This document shows positions 51,700-63,832 of a DNA stretch of 64,000 nucleotides, piece after piece (the stretch's first letter is position 1; each line of letters opens with the position of its first letter). Under the pieces are notes generated by a model. It did no database searches. It worked only from the letters and a program-made list of their open reading frames with translations, and had not been told where the DNA came from. This stretch comes from Okapia johnstoni (lineage: Eukaryota; Chordata; Mammalia; Artiodactyla; Giraffidae), in contig CM044320.1 of assembly GCA_024291935.2 (NCBI GenBank), forward strand, positions 29,914,001-29,978,000, given 5' to 3'. The translations under genes and the position numbers were made by a program.

Positions 51700-52370
51700 T
51701 TACATGCTAACCTCCTACTACATACTCTGGACTGTGTTAGGTACAGTGGAGGATACAGAAAATGTATAAACATAGTTTCTTCCCTAGGTCAACACTGGTA
51801 AACGTAAAATATTGAGACTACAAGTATACTGCAACGGTGTGCCACTGTGCCACTTAAAGGCTAACCATGTGCCTTTAAGGCATGCCAAAAAAAGGAAATG
51901 ACTCAGTGCATTCAGATATGTTTTCATTATAGAGGTGTAGCTAAGCTGAGCATAAAAAGAGAGGTGGGATTGTGAACCATTTAAAGCTAGGTCCAGGAGC
52001 AGGAGTGAGTGGACTGTCACAAAGGGAATAGACAGCATGATGTGGATGGCAAGTGGGAACACAGGGGTGGTAGACAGGACAATGACCTAATTGAGTGGAA
52101 ACCTTGGGAACAACAAAACAGTTCTGGGTTTAGGCTAAATTCAACTTATAAAAAATCCTAAAATATAAGCAAAATAGTTTAAACTCAATATGAGGGCAAG
52201 AGAAAGCCGCTGAAAGCTTGAGAGCAATCTATTTGATGGTTTAAAATAGAATAAAGAGAAGACAAGAGTTACAGAGGTTGTCAAAACTTAGTAGTGGTAA
52301 TTTGAATGACAGTTTAAGTAACAGCTGTGAAAATGAAAAGGGAAAAAAAAATGATTCCATGATTTGAGTG
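51700..52370 (-). repeat. L2 LINE remnant
   Basis: 'ggactgtgttaggtacagtggaggatacag', 'agctgagcataaaaagagaggtgg', 'caatatgagggcaagagaaagccgctgaaagc' and the following segment follow L2 read in reverse. Diverged. Confidence 0.5.
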
Positions 52371-53459
52371 AAGAGTGCTAATATACTGCACAACCACTTA
52401 GTATTGTCCTTGCTAAATTAATTGTTTAATATTATTTCATAACTAGAATCTTTTTCTCCAAGTGAAATTTCATACCAAACAATGATACATAAAAGAGAAA
52501 AAGAGGCATACTATATCTATAAATGATTTTTATATATTTTCAATATTTAATTAAATGAGACCAATGAGGTTGTTTTAATTTATCACAAGAATTTAAACAG
52601 AACAAGGCTAAAAGTTGAAGTCCTTTATCATACTTGGTGACTGAGAAAGCTCTCACTCAGAAATTAGAAGTAGTCACTTCTAAACTTGCACGGAAACAAA
52701 CACATATAGCCCTAAATCTTCAAAAAGAACATCACAGAGCTAAAAACTGCCTTATTAAGAGAATTCTGAAGCTCAAACATATGTAGAGAAACGGCATGTG
52801 ATTTTTTTTTATGTGCAGTAACTTAAATCTGGTAATAAAAGTTAATACGTACATAATGTGTTAACTATTTTGATTAGAAATTTTAAAATGTGTGTGTTGT
52901 GGTTTATTATGATTTTAGAAATTGATACTCCTAAAGCTTAAATCTAACCTGAGAGATTCACGTTTAGACATGACATGTCTGAAAAGCATGTTTGTTTTTT
53001 TAAGGGAAGGGACACAGAGTTAACATTTGTGAGGAAAATATTCAGAAAGCAATTTCAAGGCTCCATAAGTGTTATCTTTATGGCTTAATTTCAGCTTCTT
53101 AATGTAACTTAAATGTGGAGTTTAAAGAGAAACTAATGTACTGAAGAAAATCTTTCAAAACATATCAGCATGTTTCGATGTGAATAAATTTGCTTTGTAC
53201 ATTATTTTTCATAATGTTTTTTCACAGAAAATTATCAAAGCAACTTGAGTTTAAACATGGACTTCTTGCTTTAATACCATAGGCTCTTTTTTTTATGTTT
53301 TTCAAGCACATTGCATAAAAAACATGATAGACCTAAAATCTGCTGGATTCCAGGGCAAAAGTGCAAATAGAAAATCCATGCCATGTATATAAAAATTTAC
53401 AATTTACAAATCAAGCTAATGAAGTATTTAATAAAATATGGTTCATTCTCCCACCTGGA
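52371..53459. other. Unassigned intron DNA
   Basis: AT-rich unique sequence; no features recognised. Confidence 0.45.
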
Positions 53460-54250
53460 CAAACATACCTTCAAAATAGCTGGGTACAAATGAATACCAG
53501 AATGAGATACCACTTCACAACCCATTAGGACAGCTATCATTTAAAAAAAAAAAAAAGAACAAATATTGGTGAGGACATAGAGAAACTGGAATCCTTGAGC
53601 CTTTCTGCTGGGAATGTGAAATGGTGTAGCTGCTTTTGGAAAACACTATGGTAATTTTTCAGAATGAAACAATTACCATACGATCCAAAAGCAAGTCTCT
53701 TCTGGATGGATATATATTTCAAGGTAACTGAAAGTGGGGCCTGAAACAGACATTTTTATACCCATGCTCACAGCAGCATTGGTCACAATTAGCCAACAGG
53801 TGGAAGAGATCCAAGTGCCCATCAAGGGAGGATTGGATAAGCAAAGTGTGTAATGTGCATAGAATGGAATGTCATTCAGCCTTCAAAAGTATGAAAATTC
53901 TGACAAATGCTATAACATGAATGAACCTTGAAGACACTATGCAAAGTGAAATAAGCCAATGATAAAAGGCCAAATATTGTATGATTCCTTATATGAGGTA
54001 CCTAGAGTAGTCGATTTCACAGAGACACAAAGACTGGTGGTTCCCAGGAGCTGAGAGTGGAGTGGGGAAGTGGGAAGGGATATAACTGCTTAATAGCTAC
54101 AGAATTTCAATTTGGAAAGATGACAAATTCTGGAGATGGATGGTCAGTATGGCTGCAGAACAATGTGAATGTACTTCATGCCAATGAACCATATATTTAA
54201 AAATGGCTAAGATGGCAAATTCTATGTTATGCATATTTTCCCCTCCACAA
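53460..54250 (+). repeat. L1 (mammalian L1M-type) ORF2 3' end and 3' UTR
   Basis: 'gaatgagataccacttcacaaccc', 'ggtgaggacatagagaaactgga', 'ctcacagcagcattggtcaca', 'aatggaatgtcattcagcc', 'atgaaccttgaagacac' and 'tggagatggatggtcagtatgg' are the standard order of an old L1 3' end. Many stops. An A-run at 53541-53556 interrupts it. Confidence 0.88.
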
Positions 54251-54769
54251 ACAAATATGATCTGGAGGGCAGACGTGAATTTAGATTCCTGCTCTTCTTG
54301 CTGTTTCAAGACTGGGCCCACAGCCTGCACTCCCGCTGTCCTAGCTCCCAGCTCCACTCAAGAGAAGATAAATGGCTTTGTCCTAGATGGGACAGATTTC
54401 TTGGCTGTGATTGTCTTTTAAAGCGCTACAAGGTAGCACCCAGCTACAGTCTTACTGGATAGGTGTCTTTAAGGAAGTTGCAACAGAAAGTTAGAATGGA
54501 GAGACATTCCAGGTAAGTGAACATAACATGCAAAGCCGTGAAGCAGAACTGGAGGAGACTGAAGAAAAAAAGATCTGGGTTCTTCCACTTAGCATGTTTT
54601 TGAGGTTCCTCTGTGTTGTAGCATGTATAAGTATTCTGCTCCATTGTACTGCTGAATGGCACTCATTTGCATTGATATACCATATTTGTTTATCTGCTTA
54701 TCCAGTTGATGGGCATTTTGTTTGTTTACAAATTTAGGTTGTTAAGAATAGTCCTGCTGTGAATCTAAA

Positions 54770-54979
54770 GGGCTTCCCAGGTAGCCCTAGTGGTAAAGAA
54801 TCTGACTATCTTTGCAGGAGAGGCAAGAGATAAGGGTTCAATCCCTGGGTTGGGAAGATCCTCTGGAGTAGGAAATGGCAACCCACTCCAGTATTCTTGC
54901 TTGGGAAATCCCATGGACAGAGAAGCCTTGCATGCTACAGTCCATTGGGTCGCCAAGCATCAGACACAACTGAGCACAA
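54770..54979 (+). mobile_element. Bov-tA SINE inside L1
   Basis: gggcttcccaggtagccctagtgg head variant, gttcaatccctgggttggga, tail cagacacaactgagcac. Confidence 0.93.
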
Positions 54980-55229
54980 GGATATAGAGATGGTAAGTTA
55001 ATGTTTACTTTGTCAAGAAACTGGCAAACTTTCTAAAGTGACTGAACCTTTCTGTATTCTAACTAGCACTGTGTAATCATCAATATTTGGTACTGTCTAT
55101 CTTTTGATCACAACTATTCTAGTAGAAGTGAAGTGGTACCTTATTGTGGTTTTAATTTGCATTTCCCTAGTGACTGATGATATTGAACATCTTTTACATG
55201 TACTTATTAGCGATTTTAAAAAAATCTCC

Positions 55230-55368
55230 TTTCTTTAAAATTTACTTTTAGTTTATTTTTTGGCAACTCTTCATGGCATGAGGGATCTTAGTTTCCCTAC
55301 CATGGATTGAATCAGAATCCCCTGCATTGAAGCACAGAATCTTAGTTGCTAGACCACCAAGGAAGGCC
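55230..55368 (-). mobile_element. CHR-type SINE fragment inside L1
   Basis: 'gtttattttttggcaactc', 'catgagggatcttagtttccc', 'cagaatcccctgcattgaagcacag' and 'gctagaccaccaaggaaggccc' are a reversed CHR-type SINE. Confidence 0.75.
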
Positions 55369-55786
55369 CATTATTAGTCATTTCTACGGCTTCTTTGTAA
55401 AATGTTTATTCAGACCATTTGCTCTTTTAAAGAGCTGGGTTTTTTTATCATTCAGTTGTAAAGGTTCTTGACATTTGAATTCAACTTCAAGAATAAAACC
55501 TATCAGACTGAGAATGTCCAGTTTAACAGCAGTGTATAGCTATTATCAAAAGGTCCATAATGATAAACAATATGATGACAACAAAAAGTAATACAAGTAA
55601 ACATATTTTCCTCTCATATGATTTTTCTATTCATATACTTACATAATAATAATTTTTTAATTTTCAAAAATTGTAGTAGAGAAGTGAAATAAAGATTTTA
55701 AAAGACCACGCACTCTTTGTACCTATCAAGGAATACTATCATGCCAAAGTGAGTTCTGAAAGTTGATAACTTTTATTAACCACTAA

Positions 55787-55997
55787 GACTTCCCAGGTGG
55801 TGCTAGTGGTAAAGAAACTGCCTGCAATGCAAGAGACTTGGGTTCAATCCCTGGGTCTGCAAGATCCCCTGGAGGAGGGCCTGGCAACCCACTCCAGTAT
55901 TCTTGCCTGGAGAATCCCATGAACAGAGGAGCCTGGCTGGCTACAGCCCATGGGGTTGCAAAGAGTCAGACTCGACTGAAGTGACTTGGCATGCACA
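55787..55997 (+). mobile_element. Bov-tA SINE
   Basis: gacttcccaggtggtgctagtgg head variant, gttcaatccctgggtctgc, tail gactcgactgaagtgacttgg. Confidence 0.93.
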
Positions 55998-56508
55998 ATG
56001 TGACTGCTGGAAGAAAATGATGATTATATACTCAGGGTTGACAGCCAGCTCTGAAGACTGAGACTTTGTCAAGTCTGTGTGAGGGTGAAAGGCTTGGGGT
56101 AGTGAGGAGATGTTTAGAGTTGTCTACTCACAACTTTCTTGGTGGTTAACCCATGTAAGTGTGGCGGGGGCTGGGGAGTGAGGCATTACTCCTGCCACTT
56201 CACCAGATTCACCACAGACCCTGGGAGAAAGGGATTGAAAGAAAGGCGCCTGGAGGAATTCTGGAGGAATTTTCACTTGACCTCCAGTCTAGTGTTCCAG
56301 TTGAGGAGTTATTCTCAAGGGAGCAACGGTAGTGATAGTCTGTGTCTATCATGGTCACTTCTAGAAGCAAGTTTAAATAAGTTTACAGAATGTGGAAGAT
56401 CCAGGAATTGAACACAGTTCCTCACAAAACGTGAAGAAAAGAAAGAAATGTATCAAACTGAAAGAAAAAGTAAATTCAGACAGTACAGATTTGTAGAAAT
56501 GAAGGATC
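55998..56508. other. Unassigned intron DNA of higher G+C
   Basis: 56139-56411 is open for 90 codons on the plus strand, opposite to SOX5, and G-rich, without a domain or splice sites. It is possibly an old unrecognised transposon. Confidence 0.35.
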
Positions 56509-56661
56509 AGTTCAGTTCACTTCCGTCACTCAGTCGTATCTGACTCTTTGTGACCCCATGGACTGCAGCATGCCAGGCTTCCCTGTCCATCACCAACTCC
56601 CAGAGCTTACTCAAACTCATGTCCATTGAGTTGGTGATGCCATCCAGCCATCTCATCCTCA
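56509..56661 (-). mobile_element. BovB LINE 3' end fragment
   Basis: cagttcagttcacttccgtcactcagtcg to gatgccatccagccatctcatcctc is the reverse of the last 150 or so bases of BovB. Confidence 0.9.
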
Positions 56662-58163
56662 ACTAATAGCATATCAATGGTGCATAATTTAAAAAAAAAT
56701 AAATAATTTGAAGCTGTTGAAATATCAGAGTTTCATCAGCACGTTAAGCAAGGAAAACTTGAGTGGATAAAGTCTTCAAAAGGCTGGGTGATCAGTTGAC
56801 ATGCGAAGGTGAGTTCAGGATTACAGGAAGAAGACAAGCCAACAGGGGAAAATAATTGTTATCCACCTCAGGAAAGGAATGTTTTGCCTTCACAGAAAAC
56901 AGGTGAGCCACTAGGAATACATGACTGAGGAAATATGGGGCTGGCTGGCAGGGGCTCCAAGACAGAAACTACTGCTATCATGACCCACATCTCCTGAAAT
57001 ACACTACTCCTGGGTGATATGTCTTCGAAAAATTAGAATAGAAAAGTAAAATATTATGTCTGGCTGTAGTGTGATTTTTCTATTAAAAAAAAAACCCTAT
57101 AGTGAATACATGTACAAAAGCTATATTATCTCTGTAATGCTGTTATCACCAAATATTAATAATACATAGATGATCTTTGTTATTTTATCCCAAATTTGGT
57201 TTCACTCAGTGTGATACCTGGAAAGAATACGGAGCTATCAAAGAGGGATGCAGTGTTGAGAGGGTGTGAAGATGGCATCCCGCTAAAAATTAAAGAATAC
57301 ATTTGAAATTCCTTAAATCTTAAGACCTTTTTCACAGGTAGGATACTCTCATGCTGTTTCTGTCACACTGCAGATACTGAAGCATATAAATAAGAAACAC
57401 TTCAAATGAAACGGATTTTAAAAGGCTTTCTTCCTTTTATTACACACCAATAAGTCTTGAATAGCTCAAAAAACATTTTGACTTTTATAACTGAAGAAGT
57501 TCCTTAAAGAACCAAATATATATGCAAGAGTCAGGCAAGAAAACACCAACTGATAGTTTATCTCTTTCTCTCTCACGCCTTTCTTGTTTTTTTCCTACTC
57601 CACAAGCCACGTTCATGTACTGCACAGTAATCCATTACAATATGTTCCAACATCTGCCTCCCCATATGATGTATAACCTATTCGATTGACCCTTTTTATG
57701 CTGCTCCAGACTTGCCATTCATTATTGTGGGAAGATGAACACTCTGCATCTATTCCTGAGGTCACCAACCAGTAAATACATCTCCATTTGGCAAGGTAAG
57801 GATGACACTGGCTGGATAGATCTTCAAATCTTTTCTATATCAGTGACTATACTCATATGTTTAATTAGTTTACTTTATGGGAATAAAACACTGTTGAAAT
57901 TCCTTTCAAAGTAACAATAAGAAATGTTTCTCAAGGGAAAAAATCTTTTGTTTCCAAGAAATCATCATTAAATACCAAAAAGCTGAGTATTATCAGAAAG
58001 ATTTTTTAAAGCAGACACTTATCTTTGACTAAGCTCATCACTGTGAAATTACTGTTTGCGTTATCCCCATAGATTGAGGGGGTTGTATAATAGCAATCAA
58101 AATATTAAAAAGAGTATTTTGACTCAATACAAAAAGAAAATGAGTGCTAGTTCATATCAAATT

Positions 58164-58166
<3 letters not shown>
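56662..58166. other. Unassigned intron DNA
   Basis: Unique sequence with no recognised repeats, exons or RNA genes. Confidence 0.45.

Positions 58167-58213
<47 letters not shown>
58167..58213. repeat. TA microsatellite
   Basis: Nearly uninterrupted TA dinucleotides over 47 bp with one G interruption at 58201. Confidence 0.97.
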
Positions 58214-58714
58214 ATCTTCTATATTAAAAAGACTCACTTCCAGAATGTATACTTGCTGGATGCTTGAAAATAGTTTGGGAGAGAAGTGCAAAATCTATGA
58301 TTTCCTCAGTGACTATGATGTACCAGCCACTCTGCTAGAAGTCTTCATGCTATTTCAGAGATCACCATAACAATTCTGCATGTTCAACGGGGAAATGAAA
58401 GCTCCTCAACTGTCCAAGTTAAAGAACTTGTGATGTCAGTATTCCTTAAAATTCTCTCTTCTACTGCGTAACATATAAACTTACCATATGTGTAGCAATA
58501 TTACTACATGAAACTTCACATGATAAACTTATATCCCTCCCTGTTGGCTACAGGTAACAAGGATTTTTCCTAAGCTCTGAGTCAAAGACAGTTTTCAAGA
58601 CCAGGAGTTAAAGTCTTCAAGAGTAAGAAACTTCTTTAATCTCTAGTGACAGAACTCTACTATCCCTGAAGAAAGCACACAACCACTAAAGATTTTTTTT
58701 TGTCGTCCGTGTTT
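58214..58714. other. Unassigned intron DNA
   Basis: Unique sequence between a TA microsatellite and a SINE. Confidence 0.4.
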
Positions 58715-58927
58715 GTGCATGCAAAGTTGCTTTAGTCGTGGTCTGACTCTTTGCAATCCCATGGACTGTAGCCAGCCAGGCTCTTCTATTCAAGGGATTC
58801 TCCGGACAAGAATACTGGAGTGGGCTGCCATGCCCTCCTTGAGGGGATCCTGCTGAGGCAGGGATCAAATCCACTTCTTTTTATGTCGCAGGCAGGCTCT
58901 TTACCACTGTTGCTGCCTGGGAAGCCC
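58715..58927 (-). mobile_element. Bov-tA SINE
   Basis: Reverse element gttgctttagtcgtggtctg to ccactgttgctgcctgggaagccc. Confidence 0.92.
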
Positions 58928-59184
58928 ACCAAGTCTTACTGGAGTGCATGTATATGTGTAAATCACTGCTAGTACTAATAGACAACACATATCATGGGTT
59001 AAATTTTAAAAGACTTCTTCCTATGGATTTCCCCCTTATATTTTCCCTCATTTACTTAATTATAAGCCTTTAAGAAAATATTGCATGTTATTATTAGGGT
59101 TGGTTGAGTACCTACATTAAGATGAATTAGCTTAAATTTCAAAAGAAATCTACATACAGAATGATAATGGCAGCAGCAAAATAA
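58928..59184. other. Unassigned intron DNA
   Basis: Short unique AT-rich stretch. Confidence 0.4.
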
Positions 59185-59395
59185 TCATAATAGCTAGAGT
59201 TTATAGGAAGCTTACAATGTGCCAGGCCCAGGCCATGTCTCTCTGAACTCTCTCAACAGCCTTAGGAAATACATTACTGTTTTGTAGAGGACACTGAAGT
59301 ACACAGGAAGCAAAAGTCGTTTGTCCAAAGTCACATAGGTAAGCTGGGGTTAAAATCCAAGTTTTTTATTAGTGCCTATAATGCTTAACCTCTGT
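59185..59395 (-). repeat. MIR remnant, nearly full length
   Basis: 'taatagctagagtttatagg', 'acaatgtgccaggcccagg', 'tgtagaggacactgaagtacacaggaag', 'gtccaaagtcacataggtaagctggggttaaaatcca' and 'ataatgcttaacctc' follow MIR in reverse from end to end. Confidence 0.82.
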
Positions 59396-59985
59396 GTCTT
59401 ATGAAGCTTTTTGTTTAAACACAGTAGTTGGCTCTGAGGCTTTGGAGTAAAGAGATGAACAAGCCTGGGGAGGGCAATTCTAATAGTACTTCTGACAGAG
59501 ACGGGGCTCTTCTGCTGGTAACTACACTGGTACAGATGCCGGGCGGGAAGGAAGTGAGAAGTCCCGGAGGACATTCCCCAGCATTTTCACCCTCTTCCTT
59601 CCACTTGGCCAGTAAATATTGGCATTGCTTCAGTTTGGTTTTCCACTCAATTCATAGGGGAGAATGAATGTAAGAGGCAGGGAAAGAGGAGAACATTTAA
59701 GAAACAGCTATAATATGATCAGACAGACCAAGAGAGTCTTCCCTTTAAATACGATTCCTTGGAGATCAGAAGCATGCTATGGTGTGACTACATACATGGA
59801 GCAGGAAAAAGTACTGGCCGAAGACCTTGTGGTAGGAGAGAAAAAGACAAGTACCTGGAAGCTCCGGTGTCAGGGGAGAGGTGTTTGGAAAGGTAGGTGG
59901 GAATTTGGAACAGTTTAGGAAGAGGAATGATGTAACTAGATTTGCCTTTTCAGGAGGTTAGTCTGTGTACAATATGAAGAATTGA
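59396..59985 (-). repeat. Unassigned DNA followed by probable L2
   Basis: 59396-59640 is unassigned with moderate G+C. About 59800-59985 ('gaggaatgatgtaactagatttgcctttt', 'ggaggttagtctgtgtacaatatgaag') resembles L2 in reverse. Confidence 0.4.
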
Positions 59986-60163
59986 CTGGAAGGGTTTGAT
60001 TCACCTATATCCCACTTTTAACTGAAATGACATTTACCTAATTACATTTTTACACGATTTAAAATGGATTCAAAATAAATTATAGAATAAATTTGGATAT
60101 AAAATTTTCAACGTTCTGACTCTCATCCTTATTTAAACACTTGCTCTTTCCTGTATAATTTAT

Positions 60164-60379
60164 GCTGTCGTTGTTGTTTAATCACTAAGTCGTGTCCGAC
60201 TCTTAGGACCCCAAGGACTGTAGCCCGCCAGGCTCCTCTGGCCATGGGGTTACCCAGGCAAGAATACTCGAGTGGGTTGCTATTTCCTTCTCCAGGGGGA
60301 TCTTCTCAACCTGGGATCAAAGCCATGTCTCCTGAATTGGCAGGTGGGTTCTTTACCACTGAGCCACCAGGGAAATCCT
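60164..60379 (-). mobile_element. Bov-tA SINE
   Basis: Reverse element gttgtttaatcactaagtcg to gagccaccagggaaatcc. A cctgtataatttat motif occurs on both sides (60151-60164 and 60378-60391) and is a likely target duplication. Confidence 0.94.
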
Positions 60380-60391
60380 GTATAATTTATA

Positions 60392-61034
60392 CTAAAAATT
60401 TAATCTTATTTTTAAAGCTTTGTAATTTGCTTTGATTCTAAGTCACTAACCTTGATTTTCCTAGACCATTTAAAAATATAAAAACTATATATTTAAAATT
60501 AGCTATTAATATTTGCACTACCCAAAACACATATTACTCTTAAATCAATTAAAATAACAAAAATAAACCCTGTGTTTAGAGTGCGTTTTGACTTTCATTA
60601 TCTCCTCTGATCACAAATGGCCTCCTTTTCAACTGTGCAGGACATATTTCTCATATGTCATTGAAGTAGTTCAGAGGAACAATCAATTATAACTTCTGCT
60701 TTTCTGACTTACACTGATTGATTCTTTTAATATTTATTTATAGGGCACATATTATGCACCAAACACTATTTCAGGCCCTTAGAACATATCAATAAACCGA
60801 GATCCTGGTCTTTATGGGAAAAAAAAAATAATGTTTTTCCCTAAGAAGAATTATAAGACTTCGATCTTCTGTTACATCTGTCCAATAGTTGTCCATTATT
60901 TCTTCATATGACACTATATATTACTTATTATTACAATTGTTAATTTATATATTCCTGATTCCTAACATTTGAAAATAATGTTTTTGAAAGAAATGAAGTC
61001 ATTCTTGAAAGTAATAATTGACAGATACAAGTTA
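60392..61034. other. Intron DNA, mostly unassigned
   Basis: AT-rich. About 60720-60825 ('tttatagggcacatattatgcaccaaacactatttcaggccctt') looks like a reversed L2 end. Confidence 0.4.
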
Positions 61035-61395
61035 CAGCATTGAAAACAGTGTGCTAAGTGAAATCAACCAGACACTAAAGGACTCATATTGTATGATTCA
61101 GTTATATGAGGTACATAGAGTAGGCAAATTCATAGAGACAGAAAGTGGAAAAGAAGTTACCAGGGGATGAAGGGAGGGGGGAAATGAGAAATAAGGAGTT
61201 ATAGTTTCCATTTGGAATAGTTAAAAATTTTTGGAAAGAAATAATGGTGATGGTTACACAACATTGGGAAGGAATTTAATGTTACTGAATTGCATACTTG
61301 AAAAAGGTAAAATGATAAATTTTATTGTTCTATATATTTTACCACAATAAAAAAGGCTATGATTAAGTGGACAATAGAAGAAAAAAAAAAAAACG
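61035..61395 (+). repeat. L1 (L1M-type) 3' end
   Basis: 'gtgctaagtgaaatcaaccagacac', 'catattgtatgattcagttatatgagg', 'aatggtgatggttacacaacatt' and 'tattttaccacaataaaaaagg' with a closing A-run are the L1 3' UTR. Confidence 0.88.
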
Positions 61396-62978
61396 CTGTA
61401 TTTCAGTACCATATTAAGCTTCATTTTTTAAAAATAATTTTTCTCTTAATTTGTTCACATGCATTGGTTCATCTTGCAAATTAATTTAATTGTAGAGAAC
61501 AGTTTTAAATCAGGGAAGGAGTATTATTTTAAAGTAAAAGGAGGTTGGAAATATTACATTCATCTAAAAATTATTTACTAAAAATCACCCTAGGCTTTGG
61601 GAAACAAATGTAAATAAAAGCAAGAGAGAAAAACACCTGATTCTAAATCAACCAAATCCAGTAATGCCCCGTTCAAACTAATGGCTGCTCTGAAACAGAA
61701 GAGACGAGATCATGTCAACCCTTCACTGACTTTGCAAAAAGCACAATATTTGCCAGTCCTACTGTAAAAGATAGTTCTCTCTTTACTTTCCCCACCTACT
61801 CCAAAGTGAGCTTCTTTATCATATTCAGATGACTGTTTATGAGCACAGTCCTGTTTCAACTGTCATTCTTTACATCAAGGAAAGATAGATGGGACACACC
61901 AACCCCAACCTAAGTGACCTTTGGATGTGACAAGAGTTTTAGGTCAGTCTTGCTAAATGGAGGCCTTGGTGTATCGAGACATGCCTTGGGGTGAAATTTA
62001 CAGTGAATTTATTATCTCCCAATGCCCTTTGGACTGCTTCCCACCATCAAACACCATGGCAGCACTTGGAACAGGAAGAAATACATTAACTGGAATCTGA
62101 TCGTTTTAAAAGGTTACAGCTGCCCAAATATAATTTAATTTCATACTTGCCCTTTGAGGGTTTGGTGTATATTTTCATTTTATGACTGCAAATGATAAAG
62201 CTCTTAAGATTCCAGGCAATAAAGAGAGGGGAAAAAAGTATTTTAAGGGTTAGAAGTCTATTCAGCTCATACTCAATGAGTGAAGTGACAAATTAGCTTT
62301 TTTTAAAAAATCTAACATTTCTCTTTTTTATCTCGACCATCTTTTGTTCCTCTTCTGATCTTACACCTCGATGTTTGGTTGAAATCAGTATGTGAACACC
62401 AACCTCAGATCTCAGTCAGTTTGAAAATTAAAAGGATGATTGAAAAAAAATGAAATAAAGTCAATCTGATTTAAAGTGAAAATACTTTAGTATAGGAAAC
62501 ACATTTTTCAGTAGTGTTTCCTCTTACATAATTGGGAGGATTTACCCATTAAAGTCTATCAACATCAAATTGACTTACCATTGATCCAGTACTTTTCTAG
62601 TATATCACACTTCCCACAAACTTTAATGAAAGATTCACAGTATCCTCTATAAATGCCACACTATAGCTTAATTAATTTAATTAGTAAATATTATTACCAT
62701 TATTTTATTAATAGAGATAAGAGATACTGTGTTACTAATGCAGTAGAGTTGGAAAAATGTCAGACATAAAATTTAAATAAAAATCACCCAGAGTTTATCA
62801 TTTTAAGCCATAAAAACAAACAAAACCCAATTTTCACTCCTTCCCTTTAACTCAGTACTTTACCAGAGATTTAATGGTTTTTAAAAATAAAAATCCAATA
62901 GAGTTTGAGGCAACACAATATTTTGGATTCACTGTTAGCAATGAAAAAAGCCACACAGGCCAAATGCAGCTTAAAAAT
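61396..62978. other. Unassigned intron DNA
   Basis: Unique AT-rich sequence; no exon, RNA gene or named repeat recognised. Confidence 0.45.
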
Positions 62979-62983
62979 GTGTA

Positions 62984-63013
<30 letters not shown>
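62979..63013. repeat. TG microsatellite
   Basis: Run of tg dinucleotides with two interruptions (tatgtg). Confidence 0.92.
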
Positions 63014-63014
<1 letters not shown>

Positions 63015-63244
63015 ATATGCATTCATTCATCATTCTTTAATTTAGTCAACAAGCATCTTTTGAAAGATACTCATTTAGTTCTTGTGAAATTTGTACTTTA
63101 AAAAGATTTTTTATGTTCTTTTAAGAGGGTACTCCTAAGATGTGAACAGCAAAGAAACATTCAGCATTTAAGTATTATAGAACTTAAACAGATACTTATT
63201 AATTAACATTTTTATTAGCAAATTTTCATTTCATGTTGATATAT

Positions 63245-63405
63245 CACTGTTTCAAAGGTATTTTGCATAGTGTTTAATCTGCATAATGATCCAATGGGGC
63301 AGGTATTCATAGCCCCACTTACAGATTATGAAAATGTAGCCTAGCAAAGTTAAGGAAACTGCCTCAGGTAGCAAATCTAGTGGGTACTGAGATATAAATA
63401 CTCTG
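63245..63405 (-). repeat. MIR remnant
   Basis: 'tttaatctgcataatgatccaatggggcaggta', 'agccccacttacagattatgaaaatgtagcc' and 'tcaggtagcaaatctagtgggtac' follow MIR in reverse. Confidence 0.7.
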
Positions 63406-63424
63406 GTTAGTAATGGTAAAAGTA

Positions 63425-63620
63425 CTTATTCTTTTACTCATTCATTCATTCATGTATCCCTCTTTCAGTCAACAAATATTAATTAAAGACCCACTTACAG
63501 TGAGAAAAATGAAAAAGCAAACATTATTCAGGAATCAATTACCAGGGGTACTATTAAAAGGATCTAAAGATACAGAAATGGCTAATAAGGCACATGAAAT
63601 GATGCTCAATATTACTACCC
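63425..63620 (-). repeat. Probable L2 remnant
   Basis: 'tactcattcattcattcatg', 'agtcaacaaatattaattaaagaccc' is the usual reversed L2 3' end; the following bases are diverged. Confidence 0.5.
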
Positions 63621-63832
63621 ATTGCTGCTGCTGCTGCTAAGTCGCTTCAGTCGTGCCCGACTCTGTGCGACCCTATAGACGGCAGCCCACCAGGCTCTGC
63701 CGTCCCTAGGATTCTCCAGGCAAGAATACTGGAGTGGGTTGCCATTTCCTTCTCCAGTGCATGAAAGAGAAAAGTGAAAGTGAAGTCACTCAGTTGTGTC
63801 CGACTCTTAGCGACCCCGTGGACTGTAGCCTA
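63621..63832 (-). mobile_element. Bov-A-type SINE with GCT repeat tail
   Basis: A gctgctgctgctgctaagtcg start, then gtcgcttcagtcgtgcccgactctgtgcg, ggcaagaatactggagtggg, and a second Bov-A start gaagtcactcagttgtgtccgactcttagcgaccc. This is the reversed Bov-A2/Bov-A arrangement. It inserted next to or within an L1 fragment. Confidence 0.88.

Larger units (their letters stand above)
54575..55500 (-). repeat. L1 (L1M-type) ORF2 3' region, opposite orientation, with two SINE insertions
   Basis: 'ttgaggttcctctgtgttgtagcatg', 'gttgatgggcattttg', 'aagtggtaccttattgtggttttaatttgcatttccctag' and 'tattcagaccatttgctc' are the reverse of L1 ORF2. A Bov-tA (54770-54979) and a reversed CHR-type SINE (55230-55368) split it. 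Confidence 0.85.

Noticed and set aside
56139..56411. 90-codon G-rich plus-strand open frame
   Set aside because: No recognisable domain, antisense to SOX5 and no splice signals; likely chance or an old transposon.
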